A DNA stretch of 64,000 nucleotides from Fusarium oxysporum f. sp. lycopersici 4287 (lineage: Eukaryota > Ascomycota > Sordariomycetes > Hypocreales > Nectriaceae), in assembly GCF_000149955.1 (NCBI RefSeq), contig NC_030994.1:434001-498000 (forward strand), in the 5' to 3' direction. A program made the translations under genes and the position numbers. Every line of letters begins with the position of its first letter. The first letter of the stretch is position 1. The notes under the pieces are model-generated. The model worked only from the letters and a program-made list of their open reading frames with translations, searched no databases and was not told the origin of the DNA. Shown here in pieces: positions 46,587 to 57,061 of this stretch.

Positions 46587-47292
46587 TGTGTATGAATTGG
46601 GTATCTGGTGTGAAAAGGTGTGATGAGATGGGTATGTTGAGTGAAAGAGTATATGCTTGTGGTTGGGTATATGAGATGAGTTATGAGATGAAATGCTATG
46701 ATGAAACAAACTCTAATGGATGACGCACTCACCTTTATACCACATGCAGACGTCTCCCTTCTCCACGCTTGGACCCTTGCAGTCGGGCCAATTCTCTACC
46801 GTTTCGAGCACATTGACAAACTCTTCCGTTCGGCTCTTGCTGCTACTGACGTCAGACTAACGGGCCTAGCCGTCCATTCTCGGCACTTAACCCCGTGTAG
46901 CGCCGGCTTTTGTGTGGGGCGGGCCGGGGTCACGTACCCGGAGCGGCCGATGCGTGAGCTTTGAGGTTTGCATGCACCGCTGATGGATGCTCGTGGAAGA
47001 GAGAGAGATCCACTTGATGTGTAAGCCAGCATTCGTGGCAGATTTTTGGATCATGCAGTTTGTCACTTTGATGCAGATGTGAAGAAGTCTGATTCACTGG
47101 AGCATTCGATTTTGGAGGTATGTGAGATCCCTCCGGGGGCTCCTAGCGGAGGGCTCTGTCTCGCTACGCTCGTATCTCAGTCTCATCAACTCTTGAAGCG
47201 ATTGCAAACACTGACGATCGAACAGACTCAATAGCAATGGGTCAATTTGGATCTAACAAAAACACCAAATGAGTGACTTCCTCCACGATTAC
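46587..47292. other. Intergenic, holds hairpin element copy 3
   Basis: No gene supported. It contains the upstream region of the DJ-1-like gene and one copy of the 45-bp element. Confidence 0.6.
47128..47172 (-). repeat. 45-bp GC-rich hairpin element, copy 3 (reverse)
   Basis: On the minus strand it reads CGAGCGTAGCGAGACAGAG followed by the invariant 3' part. The bases outside (TGAGATA and TCTCACA) are themselves complementary and would lengthen the hairpin. Confidence 0.9.
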
Positions 47293-48081
47293 CTACATCC
47301 AGAAGCCCAGTCGATTAGTTCCTCTGACCTTATTACCCTTCCCGCCCTTGGATCCAGCTAATGGGGGAGTCTTGCATCTTCCTCTGTAGTCAGGCTTGAC
47401 AACGAGACATTTATCGCAGCCGCAGAGAAACTCAAGATGGTTTCCGACTTTCTGACTAGGCTGATCGCATAGGCAGATGAACAGAGCATTATCTATACTG
47501 CTAGTTGGCGTTTCGCCGTCGCATTTCACATTCGGCGTGCTGCAGTATGCCTCGGAGAGTTGAGCCTCATTCCATGGGTTGTCTAGGCTCGTTAGTCTTG
47601 GTCATTGGGAGGTGGTGGACATACCCATGTCCTTGAGGACTGAGGAGCAGTAAGTGTAGCCGCATTCGCAGATTGGTCCCTCGGGAGGAGGAGGTTCAGC
47701 AGTTGAGCTCGGAGGCAGGGGAGGGTTTGGGTCCGGAGGGGGTGCTGGGGCGGGAGTAGCTGGAGGAGGAACAGGAGCTGGTCCGGATGGAGGAGGTCCC
47801 GGGGCAGGCTGAGACGGAGGAGGTGGCGGCGGCGGAGGAGGAGGTTGAGACGGTTCAGCTGGAGGGTCAGCCGGGGGATCAGCCGGGGGATCAGCCGGGG
47901 GAGGGACCGGAGGAGGAGCTGGAGGTGCCGGAGCTGGGGGGTCAGGAGGAGGTGCAGGCTGCTCAGAGGTTGAAGGAGGTGTTGGGTCAGGGCCAGGGGG
48001 AGCTGGTGTTGGATCAGGAGGAGCCTGGGGGTTTGCAAGGGCTATGACAGCCAGAGTAAGGATAGTAAGTTGAAACTTCAT
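47293..48081 (-). CDS. Secreted proline-rich, cysteine-containing protein (248 aa)
   Basis: Exons 48081-47625 and 47582-47293; the intron has donor GTATGT and branch CTAAC. A clear signal peptide (MKFQLTILTLAVIALA) is followed by ~120 residues of Pro/Ala/Asp repeats, including three perfect PADPP units and a run of ten prolines. The C-terminal ~110 residues carry about 11 Cys in close pairs (CECGYTYC; CLCDQP; CGCDKC) and a basic Gly/Lys end. The layout suggests a cell-wall-associated stalk carrying a disulphide-bonded head, or a small-effector-like domain. No known domain is recognised. Confidence 0.75.
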
Positions 48082-48129
48082 ATTAACGAGTGTTGATGGT
48101 GATGATGTGAACTGCTTGTTGTCTCTTCT

Positions 48130-48136
48130 TATATAG
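48130..48136 (-). promoter_or_regulatory. TATA box of the proline-rich protein gene
   Basis: On the minus strand the sequence reads CTATATAAG about 50 bases upstream of the ATG at 48081. Confidence 0.5.
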
Positions 48137-48581
48137 TTCACGGTTATTGTATTGTTATACAATCATTTCGTCCTTTCCATTATTTATCCCTTCGCCTGTC
48201 TCTTCGTCTCTCTTCTTCTCTCTTCGTCTCTGTCTGTCTCTCATCAGTCTGATGCCCAATATCGGTTGCTACGTACATGTCAAAGCGTTGCTCAAGGCCG
48301 GCACTCGCGTCCGTTACTCTCGTGTAGCGCATGCTCATGTCCATGCGTGCTAGCAAGGTTATTTAATGTTACTTTTACGGTTATCAAAGGTTGACTATAA
48401 CTAGAACTCGGCCATATGATTTCATCGAGATCACGATCACAACATCCACATTTACATCATGAAGTTATCCACTGCTACAGTGTTATACCCCGCACTGTAC
48501 AATTGCCCCACCATCGTTGGAGGAAAAGAGCTTGCCCCTCCATGGTACGAGTCGTCATCCTACACTCGTCAATCAAGAATC

Positions 48582-49586
48582 ATGGCCGAATCTCAGAGCA
48601 AAGGCGTTGTCAACGTCGGCACGCGAAAGTCGCCTCTTGCACTCGCCCAGACCCAAATCGTCGTCGATGCGCTCAAGAAGAACTTTCCCGATCATGAATT
48701 CAACATCCACAGCATGACAACGACTGGCGATCGTGATCAAAACACAGCGCTCTACAACTTTGGCGGAAAGGGTCTCTGGACTTCTCAGCTGGAGGAAAAG
48801 CTCGTCAACAAGGAGCTCGACATTGTTGTTCATTCGCTCAAAGACATGCCGACGGTTCTCCCCGAGGGTTGCGTTCTCGGATGTGTCACGTCCCGCGAGG
48901 ACCCGAGAGATACACTCGTGATCAAGAAGGAATTGCAGGACAAGCACGGCTGGAAGACTCTGGCCGATCTGCCGGACGGGAGCATCATCGGTACTAGCAG
49001 CGTCCGGCGAATTGCTCAATTGATTCGACGTTACCCGACGCTCAAGTTCAAGGATCACCGAGGAAACATCCAGACTCGTCTACGCAAGCTTGAGGAGGAT
49101 CCCGATTTGACCGGCATCATTCTGGCCGCGGCAGGTCTCCAGCGGATGGATCTCGGAGACCACATTACACAGTTTCTGGAGTCTGACAATGGCGGTATTC
49201 TTCATGCTGTTGGTCAAGGAGCGTTGGGAGTTGAGTGCCGAGCGGATGACGAAGAGGTGATTCGGTTGCTCAAGACGATCGAGAACGAACAGACAGCTCT
49301 TGCTTGCGAAGCCGAGCGAGCACTTATGAGGGCACTTGAGGGTGGCTGCAGTGTGCCTATTGGTGTTGAGACCAAATGGGTTGACGACAAGTTACATATG
49401 AAGGCTACGGTCGTCAATCTTCGGGGTGACCACGGTGTCGACTCTGACATAACAGAACCTGTCAAGACACATGAAGAGGCAGACAAGTTTGGGAGAAAGT
49501 TGGCGAATGCATTGGTTGAACGGGGAGGCGGTAGTATTCTTGATGAGATCACTAGGCTCCGACAAGTCCCGGAGACAGTCAAGTAG
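48582..49586 (+). CDS. hem3: Hydroxymethylbilane synthase (porphobilinogen deaminase)
   Basis: 334 aa from ATG 48582. It joins four porphobilinogens into hydroxymethylbilane in heme synthesis, in the cytosol. Diagnostic segments are VGTRKSPLALAQT, FGGKGLWTSQLEEKL, VHSLKDMPT, GTSSVRRIAQL, FKDHRGNIQTRL, and the dipyrromethane cofactor Cys in EGGCSVPIG (Cys256). The frame is open upstream to an ATG at 48459, which would add 41 residues of no recognisable kind; the internal start matches the family better. It is convergent with gcv3, with only 46 bases between the stop codons. Confidence 0.96.
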   Translation: MAESQSKGVVNVGTRKSPLALAQTQIVVDALKKNFPDHEFNIHSMTTTGDRDQNTALYNFGGKGLWTSQLEEKLVNKELDIVVHSLKDMPTVLPEGCVLGCVTSREDPRDTLVIKKELQDKHGWKTLADLPDGSIIGTSSVRRIAQLIRRYPTLKFKDHRGNIQTRLRKLEEDPDLTGIILAAAGLQRMDLGDHITQFLESDNGGILHAVGQGALGVECRADDEEVIRLLKTIENEQTALACEAERALMRALEGGCSVPIGVETKWVDDKLHMKATVVNLRGDHGVDSDITEPVKTHEEADKFGRKLANALVERGGGSILDEITRLRQVPETVK

Positions 49587-49632
49587 CGTCATGGCAGTCG
49601 GGGACTGCACGGCAGATCAATACCCTTGTATT

Positions 49633-50186
49633 CTATTCAGCTCCAGCAAAAGTCTTGTAGGCCTCGGCATCCAATAGTTTCTCAAATTGTTTCGCACCCT
49701 CCTCATCCACCTCGACCTTTGCGATCCAACCACCTCCAGCGCTGTCGTCCTCGGGGACCTTGTTGATAGTTGAAGGCTTCTCCTCGAGGTTGTCGTTGAC
49801 TTGTAGGACTCGTAGACGAACAGGAGCGTTGATGTCGCTTGCAGACTTGACAGACTCGACAGCTCCGACAGCATCGCCTTGCTCGACCCATGTTCCAGCC
49901 TCGGGTAGTTCGACGTAGACGACATCTCCGAGTTGTTCGGCGGCGTATTCGGAGATTCCAACGAAGCCGTGCTTCTTGTCTGCCGAGAGATCAATCCATT
50001 CGTGGTCCTTGGTGTATCTTCTAGCGAGGCCTGTTTGGTTAGTGTCGTCATTGTAGCGATCCAGGTCGGGCACATACTCAGTTTGGTGGAGGAGAATGCT
50101 CGGATTGGCGTGCGGATAGCTGCGCGGGGCACAATACCCCTAGCCAGAGGGGCTGCGGCGCGTAGAGTCCGAGAAATTGAGGCCAT
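49633..50186 (-). CDS. gcv3: Glycine cleavage system H protein, mitochondrial
   Basis: Exons 50186-50078 and 50030-49633 give 168 aa. The N-terminal ~35 residues are Ala/Arg/Ser-rich (MASISRTLRAAAPLARG), a mitochondrial presequence. The mature part starts LARRYTKDHEWIDL and carries the lipoylated Lys98 in VESVKSASDI. It shuttles the methylamine group between the P, T and L proteins of glycine decarboxylase. Length and order are as in other fungi. Confidence 0.96.
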
Positions 50187-51352
50187 TGTGATGATGCGGA
50201 TGGTGATATCAGAGTTCAAGCTTTGTCGGCATCATGCGGAGATGGGCCGAGTGGATCGGAGGGAAGCCGACTTAGTCAGCATCATGAAGTTCATTGCAGC
50301 AGCAATTCTACAGCAATTCCACAGCAATTCTACGGACAATTCTACTCTGCACGGTATCTGAGTGTGGAATGCAATTGCAATTAAGGCACAAGAATTTGGC
50401 CGTCAATTAACAAGACATGAGGAAGCACTGGTCCAATCGGAGATATGTCAACGTGGGGTTTGAATCATCTGTTTACCTGGTTGTTTAGCTGCCAGCTGTC
50501 TTGCATACTACTGTACTGATACTACCATACATCTTCTGTTACAATAACATTGCTGCTATTTACATTACAAATGTTGACGTTCTATTCAGACAGTGGACAG
50601 TCAGATCAGACGCAGTTATTGCGCAATCTCAGCTAGCCATACACCAAATCCCAACCAATTACTTGCCCAAACGCGTTGACGCGCTGCGCTACGCTAAAAC
50701 ACCACCATCATCATCACAACATTTCATGCATAAGCATGGCCTAGCAAAGTTTATCTCGCAATTAAGTCAAATGGAATATTTTCAGGACATTTCATCTCAA
50801 ATACCACATCCCCTGTTGTGCTGTTAGAATCCATCCCTCCACTTTGGGCCTGTACCAACTGCAAACCCGGTGCCTTGAAATTCCGTCCCGCTTCTGGCCT
50901 AAACAAGAGGCTCCCACCATCATCCTCTCCAAACGTCAGCGCAAACTCCCTGCTCCAACAAAACGCATCGCCCGATCTCTGGTCTGGAAGAAAAAAAAGT
51001 GTGTGAACGCGATTAATTTCTGCCGCTGAGGTCTCAACGCTAAACGGCTTGTCTCACGGTTTCACTCTGGTGGCTTTTCGACTCCGCCACCTTTCAGCTG
51101 CCTCGTCTTGACCTCCCCGCTGCGCATCACGATATCATCACTTGTCAACTAGCTTGATGCTGTCGACAAGCTGATCTTTTCTTCTGTCACTCTCTCCGAC
51201 CACGTTCTCTACCAATTTCTTTCGTTCATCGCTCGCATCATCCGACTCGACTGTTTCACCGTCACCGTTTCGACACCGTTCACCACGATACCCGTCACAC
51301 CTTCACGCTGGACGACTACACGATTCCTTCGGCTCCGGCCGAACCTACAACC
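50187..51352. other. Intergenic and long 5' region of tem1
   Basis: No gene supported. The last ~250 bases are pyrimidine-rich (CTTTTCTTCTGTCACTCTC), as in many fungal promoters and leaders, and probably hold the transcription start of the GTPase gene at 51353. Confidence 0.6.
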
Positions 51353-52346
51353 ATGGAACATATCATGAGTTCACCTCCCCATGAGGTCCCACTGCCACCG
51401 CCGGGTCAAGATGAGGCTCTCGGAGGCATCGAAGAATCTCCCCACCCGAATGGGTTCCATCATCAGCAAAGCACATCCCTCGATCAAGGGCTAGCTCAAA
51501 GTCCACGGCAAGAAGACCCTTCCACCAGATATACTCCTCCCGTCCAAACCGCACCACCGATTTCCCGCCCAGCTAGTGGCTTGTCCAACCCCGCACATCA
51601 AGCCTACAACGACTATCGACAGAGTTCCGGTGAGCCATCATCCAACGGTCGAAACCATGTTGTCATCAAGGTCGGAATGGTTGGTGATGCACAGATTGGC
51701 AAGACCTCGTTGATGGTCAAGTACGTCGAGGGAAGCTGGGATGAGGACTATATCCAAACGCTAGGTGTCAATTTCATGGAAAAGACAATTTCCATCCGTA
51801 ACACGGAAATCACCTTTTCGATTTGGGATCTTGGTGGTCAACGAGAATTTGTCAACATGCTGCCTCTTGTGTGCAACGACGCTGTTGCTATTCTCTTCAT
51901 GTTTGATCTTACTCGCAAGAGTACATTGAATAGCATCAAGGAGTGGTATCGACAGGGACGAGGGTTCAACAAGACGGCCATTCCAATTCTCGTCGGTACA
52001 AAGTACGATCACTTTGTCAACTTTCCTCCCCAAGACCAAGAAGAAATCTCAAATCAGGTACGAGCGCAGCGAGGAAGAGCCCTCCGCTAGGAGCCCCCGG
52101 AGGGACATGACTGACGACAACAGGCGAGACGGTTTGCTAAAGCCATGAGAGCTGCATTAATTTTCTCGAGTACAAGTCACAGCATCAACGTGCAAAAGGT
52201 AGTGACGGTTCCTGTTTCCTGGAGAGTACAGTCTGCTAACTGGACAGATCTTCAAAATTGTCCTATCCAAAGCGTTCGACTTGAAATGCACGATCCCCGA
52301 AATCGAAAACGTCGGCGAGCCGCTCCTTTTGTATCAGTCCGTGTAG
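51353..52346 (+). CDS. tem1: Ras-like GTPase of the septation initiation / mitotic exit network (Spg1/Tem1)
   Basis: Exons 51353-52057, 52124-52198 and 52248-52346 give 292 aa. A disordered Pro/Ser/Gln-rich extension (~1-100) precedes the GTPase fold: P-loop GDAQIGKTS (111-119), switch [22 protein letters not shown] (158-165, Gly-Gly-Gln as in Tem1/Spg1 rather than Ras AGQ), GTKYDHF (215-221) in place of NKxD. The C-terminal exons encode [20 protein letters not shown] and [12 protein letters not shown]. No prenylation CaaX box is present, as usual for this branch. It starts the kinase cascade leading to septum formation. The first intron carries a copy of the 45-bp hairpin element. Confidence 0.93.
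52061..52105 (+). repeat. 45-bp GC-rich hairpin element, copy 4, inside a tem1 intron
   Basis: It occupies 45 of the 66 bases of intron 1 and begins three bases after the exon end (GTA then the element). It is identical to copy 2. The remaining intron (21 bases) would be too short to splice alone. Confidence 0.93.
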
Positions 52347-52728
52347 TCGACCGATTTACGAGTAAATGTTGAACCTGACAACATAACGACATGCGACGCG
52401 AGAATCGCAAGCAAACAATTTCCTTTGTCATTACATACAACACAACTGGATCGTCTCCTTTTCTTCAAACATGAGATTACTAGGGCAAATTACGGAAGGG
52501 GTCAGGATTCACCTCTGGGATAGATAAACATGGGTATTGGCGCAGGACCGCATTAATGTGGCCAGCTTTACCGGTCGGTGGTCACGGCGGGCTATTGAAG
52601 TATTTGAGAGATACAATCGACTGTTAATCGTATTGGTGTATGCTAGATGTAGATGAATGATGTGTCCGAGGGTATTGACGTGTTGATGCTGGTGGGATCT
52701 GTGACCATGTAGTCGTGTTGATTATTGT

Positions 52729-53172
52729 TTATTTGTTGTAATATCGCTGTACCAAACGTAGTCCTGCGGACAATTCTCTTCGTAAATCTTGCATTGATCT
52801 TTCGGGAGGTATTGGGACGTGGAGGTGCATGTGAGCCTGCTCGGGGTCCTGGAGTGAAGGATGGTAATACAGACGTTGACTGGCGGGTGATTTGTCTCTT
52901 GTGTAGATCTCGATGCCGTCTCGATAGATGGAGATGATTTCGGCCAGCATGCCTCGGTCAAGATTTGGCTTGATCTCGGTGAGCTCGATTGCTTCGTCAT
53001 CGGGAAGGTGTCGTTTGCGGCGGACGAAGTAGCACATGATGATTCCGAGGGCGAGGTTGAAGGAGATGATGATACTGATGAAAGGTAGGATCATTGCGTG
53101 CATCTCTGGTGATGGTTTCATGATGTGCCTTGGGCGCATTATCTTGCGAGGCTGTGATTCAGTGCGATCCAT
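52729..53172 (-). CDS. Small single-pass membrane protein (147 aa)
   Basis: One exon from ATG 53172. A single hydrophobic segment at residues ~28-50 (ILPFISIIISFNLALGIIMC) is followed by the stop-transfer RRKRH. The rest is a soluble tail with Glu/Asp and His-rich stretches. No cleavable signal is evident. No family is recognised. It is the first of four small membrane-protein genes in 2.1 kb. Confidence 0.5.
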   Translation of the reverse strand: MDRTESQPRKIMRPRHIMKPSPEMHAMILPFISIIISFNLALGIIMCYFVRRKRHLPDDEAIELTEIKPNLDRGMLAEIISIYRDGIEIYTRDKSPASQRLYYHPSLQDPEQAHMHLHVPIPPERSMQDLRRELSAGLRLVQRYYNK

Positions 53173-53709
53173 ATATTAGAGTAGGATACACAAACCTTTT
53201 CTCAAACCTAAGGGGGGATATGGCTTATATTGAAAGTTCTGTAGGTGAGGACAGCCTTATTCGCTTGTACTTCTTGGCCAGGGAATAGAGGAGTGTTCTG
53301 GGACGCTCTCCAAATGATGTGATCTGATGGCGTGTTTGGCCAACGCTGTTCGTCGAGCAGGTACTTGGGAACAGTCACAGACAACAGCATTGATGTTGTC
53401 CATGGCGTTTGGATTGGAACCTACAGCCGACAAAGACCCCAGCCCTGCCAATGCTGTTCCGGTCACTGTCGGTGTATACCCCTATGATACTGCGGCGTCC
53501 TTGGAACATGTATTCCAATATACACCTTTTGATGTGGCTCTTGACTTTGAGCTTGTGTGTAAGGGTTCAAACAATGATTCATCACAAGAGTTTACATACA
53601 ATCTGTTGGAGTTTTACATGACTTCACGACTGGACAAAGTTCAGTGAATAAACCTATTCTTTTTATCTACTCATCAAAAAGCTAAACGACCTGTGTTTAC
53701 TACTCACCG

Positions 53710-53931
53710 TCAGCGAGGACCAGCCTCGACTGTTGACGGCTCAGGACCCTGCTCATCATCTTTGAGTTTTCTCTTCCGGCAGCATTTCACAACGTACCAA
53801 GTAAGAACAATGCAGAGCCAGACACCAGAGCAGATGCCAAGAATAAGATAGGTGGTCTTGTGATCGGGAAATTCTTCAACCTCATTGCGGCGGACGAGGG
53901 TGAAGGAAGCTGAGAGGTTAGAGTTGGTCAT
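53710..53931 (-). CDS. Small single-pass membrane protein, MTNS family, copy 1 (73 aa)
   Basis: The start MTNSNLSASFTLVRR is nearly the same as that of the next gene (MTNSYLPASFTGFLS). A single membrane segment (LILGICSGVWLCIVLTWYVV) is followed by KCCRKRK and an acidic tail. A TATATAA on the minus strand (53984-53990) lies ~55 bases upstream. Function unknown. Cys residues after the membrane segment could be palmitoylated (inference). Confidence 0.55.
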   Translation of the reverse strand: MTNSNLSASFTLVRRNEVEEFPDHKTTYLILGICSGVWLCIVLTWYVVKCCRKRKLKDDEQGPEPSTVEAGPR

Positions 53932-54096
53932 TGTGGTGATGTGTTGATGAGTGATGATGGTGAAGTGATGGGGTGGGGAGTAGTTATATAGCGCTGAGTA
54001 GGTGGTGCTCTGATGACTGTTTGGCTGAGTGTTCATGCAGATGCTCCTTGGGGTGAACCAGCACCTTTGAGTGAACTACCTGCGTGCTACTCCTGT

Positions 54097-54333
54097 TCAC
54101 TGTCTCTGACTCTGTGCACCCTGCTCAACATCTTTACCCTTAGCCCTCGCCCGACGAAGTCGAATGGTCCTGGCGATGAAATACCAGGTAGGCGGTACGA
54201 TAAAGAGAAGAATGATGCCCCCGACAATACCCATGGTGAGGATCCGGTCGCTTTTGGACTCGGGCGCATCGTCTCGGCGAACAGGCCAGGAGAGGAATCC
54301 TGTGAAGGAAGCTGGGAGGTAAGAGTTGGTCAT
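54097..54333 (-). CDS. Small single-pass membrane protein, MTNS family, copy 2 (78 aa)
   Basis: A tandem paralogue of the gene at 53710-53931. It shares MTNS-x-L-x-ASFT, Arg-Arg before the membrane segment (MGIVGGIILLFIVPPTWYFI), a basic stop-transfer (RTIRLRRARAKGK) and a DVEQG / DDEQG tail. Both genes face the same way, separated by ~165 bases. The ATG at 54333 is chosen because it aligns with the paralogue. Confidence 0.55.
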   Translation of the reverse strand: MTNSYLPASFTGFLSWPVRRDDAPESKSDRILTMGIVGGIILLFIVPPTWYFIARTIRLRRARAKGKDVEQGAQSQRQ

Positions 54334-54637
54334 CTTGTGTGTTAGGTGAGGATGTGATGGTATGGTGAGGATGGTGATGCAGAAGGTTCTCAAGATGCTT
54401 CTTATGTGTGTGAATGATTCACTTCTTTGTCTTCATTGTGTGCTGAACGGTGAATTGTTCGCCTACAGCATCCTTTGTGGTGAACAAACATAGAACACTA
54501 CGATGCAGAGTAACTGGCAAGCAGTGATGGCAAAGAACCGTGACTGTTGTTATTGAACAGAGAACAACACCCATTTGTCGCTATTAGTACACTCTGTTCT
54601 CCCCGTCCATCGACTGAACACACAAACGACCTTCAAC

Positions 54638-54817
54638 ATGGACATCTTGGCTTGCTTTGTCCTTCCCAGGCTCATTATTCTAGCCTGGATGGTATCAGTC
54701 TGCATAGCAACGAGACAACGTACGCGACAGAGACACCGAAACTCTCTAATGGTGGATGCAGAAAGACAGGAACACGAGTTGAGAGACTCTACCACATATG
54801 CATATTACCTCAGGTAG
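54638..54817 (+). CDS. Very small membrane protein (59 aa)
   Basis: MDILACFVLPRLIILAWMVS forms one hydrophobic segment, followed by Arg/Gln-rich sequence (RQRTRQRHRN) and an acidic end with Tyr pairs. It faces opposite to the two MTNS genes. The reading frame is short, so this is a tentative call supported by the same segment-then-basic-tail layout as its neighbours. Confidence 0.35.
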   Translation: MDILACFVLPRLIILAWMVSVCIATRQRTRQRHRNSLMVDAERQEHELRDSTTYAYYLR

Positions 54818-55359
54818 ACACTCGAGATTACCATAGAATAAATGCAGTGGCGGCGGCGGCGGTTATATCTTTTGGACATTCCCCATCGGATGCTTCGGGT
54901 ACCTGTGGATCCCCTCCATCAGCATTTCCAACCTCCACTGGCTATTTCTTTGCTGCCATTTCCAAATCAAGAGTGATTTCTCACAAATCTGCATCTTTCC
55001 GTTCCCCACAGACCAACGGGCCGCATCTATTGTTCCTGAAGATCTGGTGGAGATGCAGGGGATTGGTGTGTATTCACGTGTGATGCGACAGCCTCAGTTT
55101 GTGCGATGAAATGACGGCCACCGTCGAGACTTTATTCTAGACTCTAGTTTAGTCCTGGTCTACCCCCAATAAAATAAGACCCATGTTCTGTAATCCATCA
55201 CTCCTAAGAAATGCCAACTCAAATGACACCACAACGCCGTTCATGAAAGGAAATCAGCGCGCTAGCGATAACAAAGTCCTGAAACAAATCCCTGCAAACA
55301 AAAGAAGTCGATTTCTTGTCGATGCAGGGCAAAAGTCGAAATATTGTCTTCAGACAAGT

Positions 55360-55812
55360 TTACTTCTCGTCCTTGTCTCCCCATATGGGAGCGTTGAGGG
55401 GCTTGCTGACACCAAATCCAACACCGACAGCAATGCCGACGACGAGAAAGATGATCAAACCCTTGACGATCCATCGATTGCGTTGGCTAAGCTTGGCCAT
55501 GCAGGTGCAGCGGTTCTTTGCCTTTGCGGCCTTGGCCTGTTGCTTCCAGTGATCTTTTCCAGGCCAAACTTGGCAGTCGGTCTTTCTGGCGAGGGGGGTG
55601 CTCGATGTTTTGTGCATGCATGAGTCTGATGTTCGTGTTGTGACCATGGCTTCGATGTCGGTGTCGAAAGGGTTGAGCTTGTCTGTCTGGGGTGTAGATG
55701 TTGTACTGATGCGAGGGGTCTCGGTCACAGTCGCATTTGTGGCAGCTTTCTCGGGGATTGTGAGGTTTGTCTCGCCGCTCGGGCGGGAGAGTTTTTCGTA
55801 GTTTGAAGGCAT
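55360..55812 (-). CDS. Type II-like single-pass membrane protein (150 aa)
   Basis: The N-terminal ~100 residues are hydrophilic and Thr/Ser/Lys-rich. A Cys-bearing basic segment (KNRCTCMAKLSQRNRW) comes next, then one membrane segment (IVKGLIIFLVVGIAVGVGFG), then a short tail VSKPLNAPIWG. The basic flank before the segment suggests the N-terminus stays in the cytosol. I believe similar proteins exist across Fusarium, but I cannot name one. Confidence 0.6.
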   Translation of the reverse strand: MPSNYEKLSRPSGETNLTIPEKAATNATVTETPRISTTSTPQTDKLNPFDTDIEAMVTTRTSDSCMHKTSSTPLARKTDCQVWPGKDHWKQQAKAAKAKNRCTCMAKLSQRNRWIVKGLIIFLVVGIAVGVGFGVSKPLNAPIWGDKDEK

Positions 55813-57061
55813 GACGAGTTGAGGATCGAGTTGTCAAACTGTCGGATTGATTGAAGTATTGAAGGATTGGAGGAATTGAAAGCTATCGCGGTTAGTGGAC
55901 GCGTGGCTATGGCTGGTGTGACAGTGACACCGACGGCTGGTACATACTTGAGTGAAACCAAGGTTGGGACGACTCTGCGCAGTTGGATGTAGATGTAGAA
56001 ATGTCGAATGAATGTAGATGCAAGAGACAATCCTCAATCGGCAAGGAGTGCAGGTCTTCAGAGCATGGATGTTTGGATCGTCGGTTCGTTCAAGTCCGTT
56101 CGGTGATGGAACGCTTGGATTGGTTATGATGGGTCAAGTAATAAAGCCAAGAAAATAGAAGAGAATCAAAGAGGATCTCCCAAAGAGACGAGATTGCGAT
56201 GAGAAGAAGAAGACGGTCGAAGCAAGGGAGAGTGATGGGGCCCAAGAGAAGGAACCTTGTATATGAGTTCTTTCTCAACGCAACGCAACGCCACTGATCG
56301 AACGAACTCACTCGCTCGACTGACTTCCACGAAAGACGTAGGAGAGGAGAACGAGAGCACAAGTGACAGAGACATGACAGAGGGAACCCCTAACTAATCC
56401 AAGATGAACCAAGCCCCCTGCACATTTCAACGCTTGGGCCCGAAGCGGGTGCGCTAACAATGGGCTTGCCGCCTTTGGGCCTGGTGGGAGCTCCCAGCTA
56501 AACGAGCTAGGTCCAGCGGGGGTCCCCGGCTCTAGTGGCCCCCATCAGCTAGGCCATTGCTACGCTCTAGATTGCTCCAGGACCATCACCATTCAATCGA
56601 AACATGGCATCACCAATGAAGGTTTGGTCCGTCTGATGCATAACACGCGTCTGCCCACAGTTGAGATGCACAAAAGACATGCACAAAAACTGTACTGCCC
56701 ACCTTGCGCACTTGACTGGACTTTACTGAACTTGCAGCCGAATTCCCCCGCAGATAACAAAAACCTCAAGTCAGGCCTTCATGACCTAGATCCAGATCCC
56801 ATGTGGCACGGCTGCATGTCTCCAGATCGATTCCCACGAATAACACCTCCATCCCTTCAAAAATGGCTCAAGTTTATCTAGTGATTTACCCGCATCCTAA
56901 TGCTAATTCTGAGCGCCGGCGCCACCAACATGGGTTAATCGCCGGCTCTTGGCACTGACTCGCCAATTGTAGCTTCATTCAAGCCGTGCCATAAGAGTAT
57001 TCTCTCCGCAAAGCCAAGAAAGATTGTTCTTCTTGGCAGCCGAGATGCCGTGATCTTGTGT
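55813..57061. other. Intergenic, upstream region of the membrane protein gene
   Basis: No gene supported. Positions 56400-56580 are GC-rich with short inverted words (GGGAGCTCCC) but without an RNA fold I can defend. Confidence 0.5.

Noticed and set aside
48459..48581. Upstream in-frame ATG for hem3
   Set aside because: The 41 extra residues match no part of the enzyme family; the start at 48582 fits better.
53327..53647. Plus-strand frame of 106 codons between two membrane-protein genes
   Set aside because: No membrane segment, no known motif, and an overlapping antisense frame is also open; left uncalled.
56400..56580. GC-rich patch as a possible structured RNA
   Set aside because: Only short inverted words; no consistent fold and no relation to the 45-bp element.
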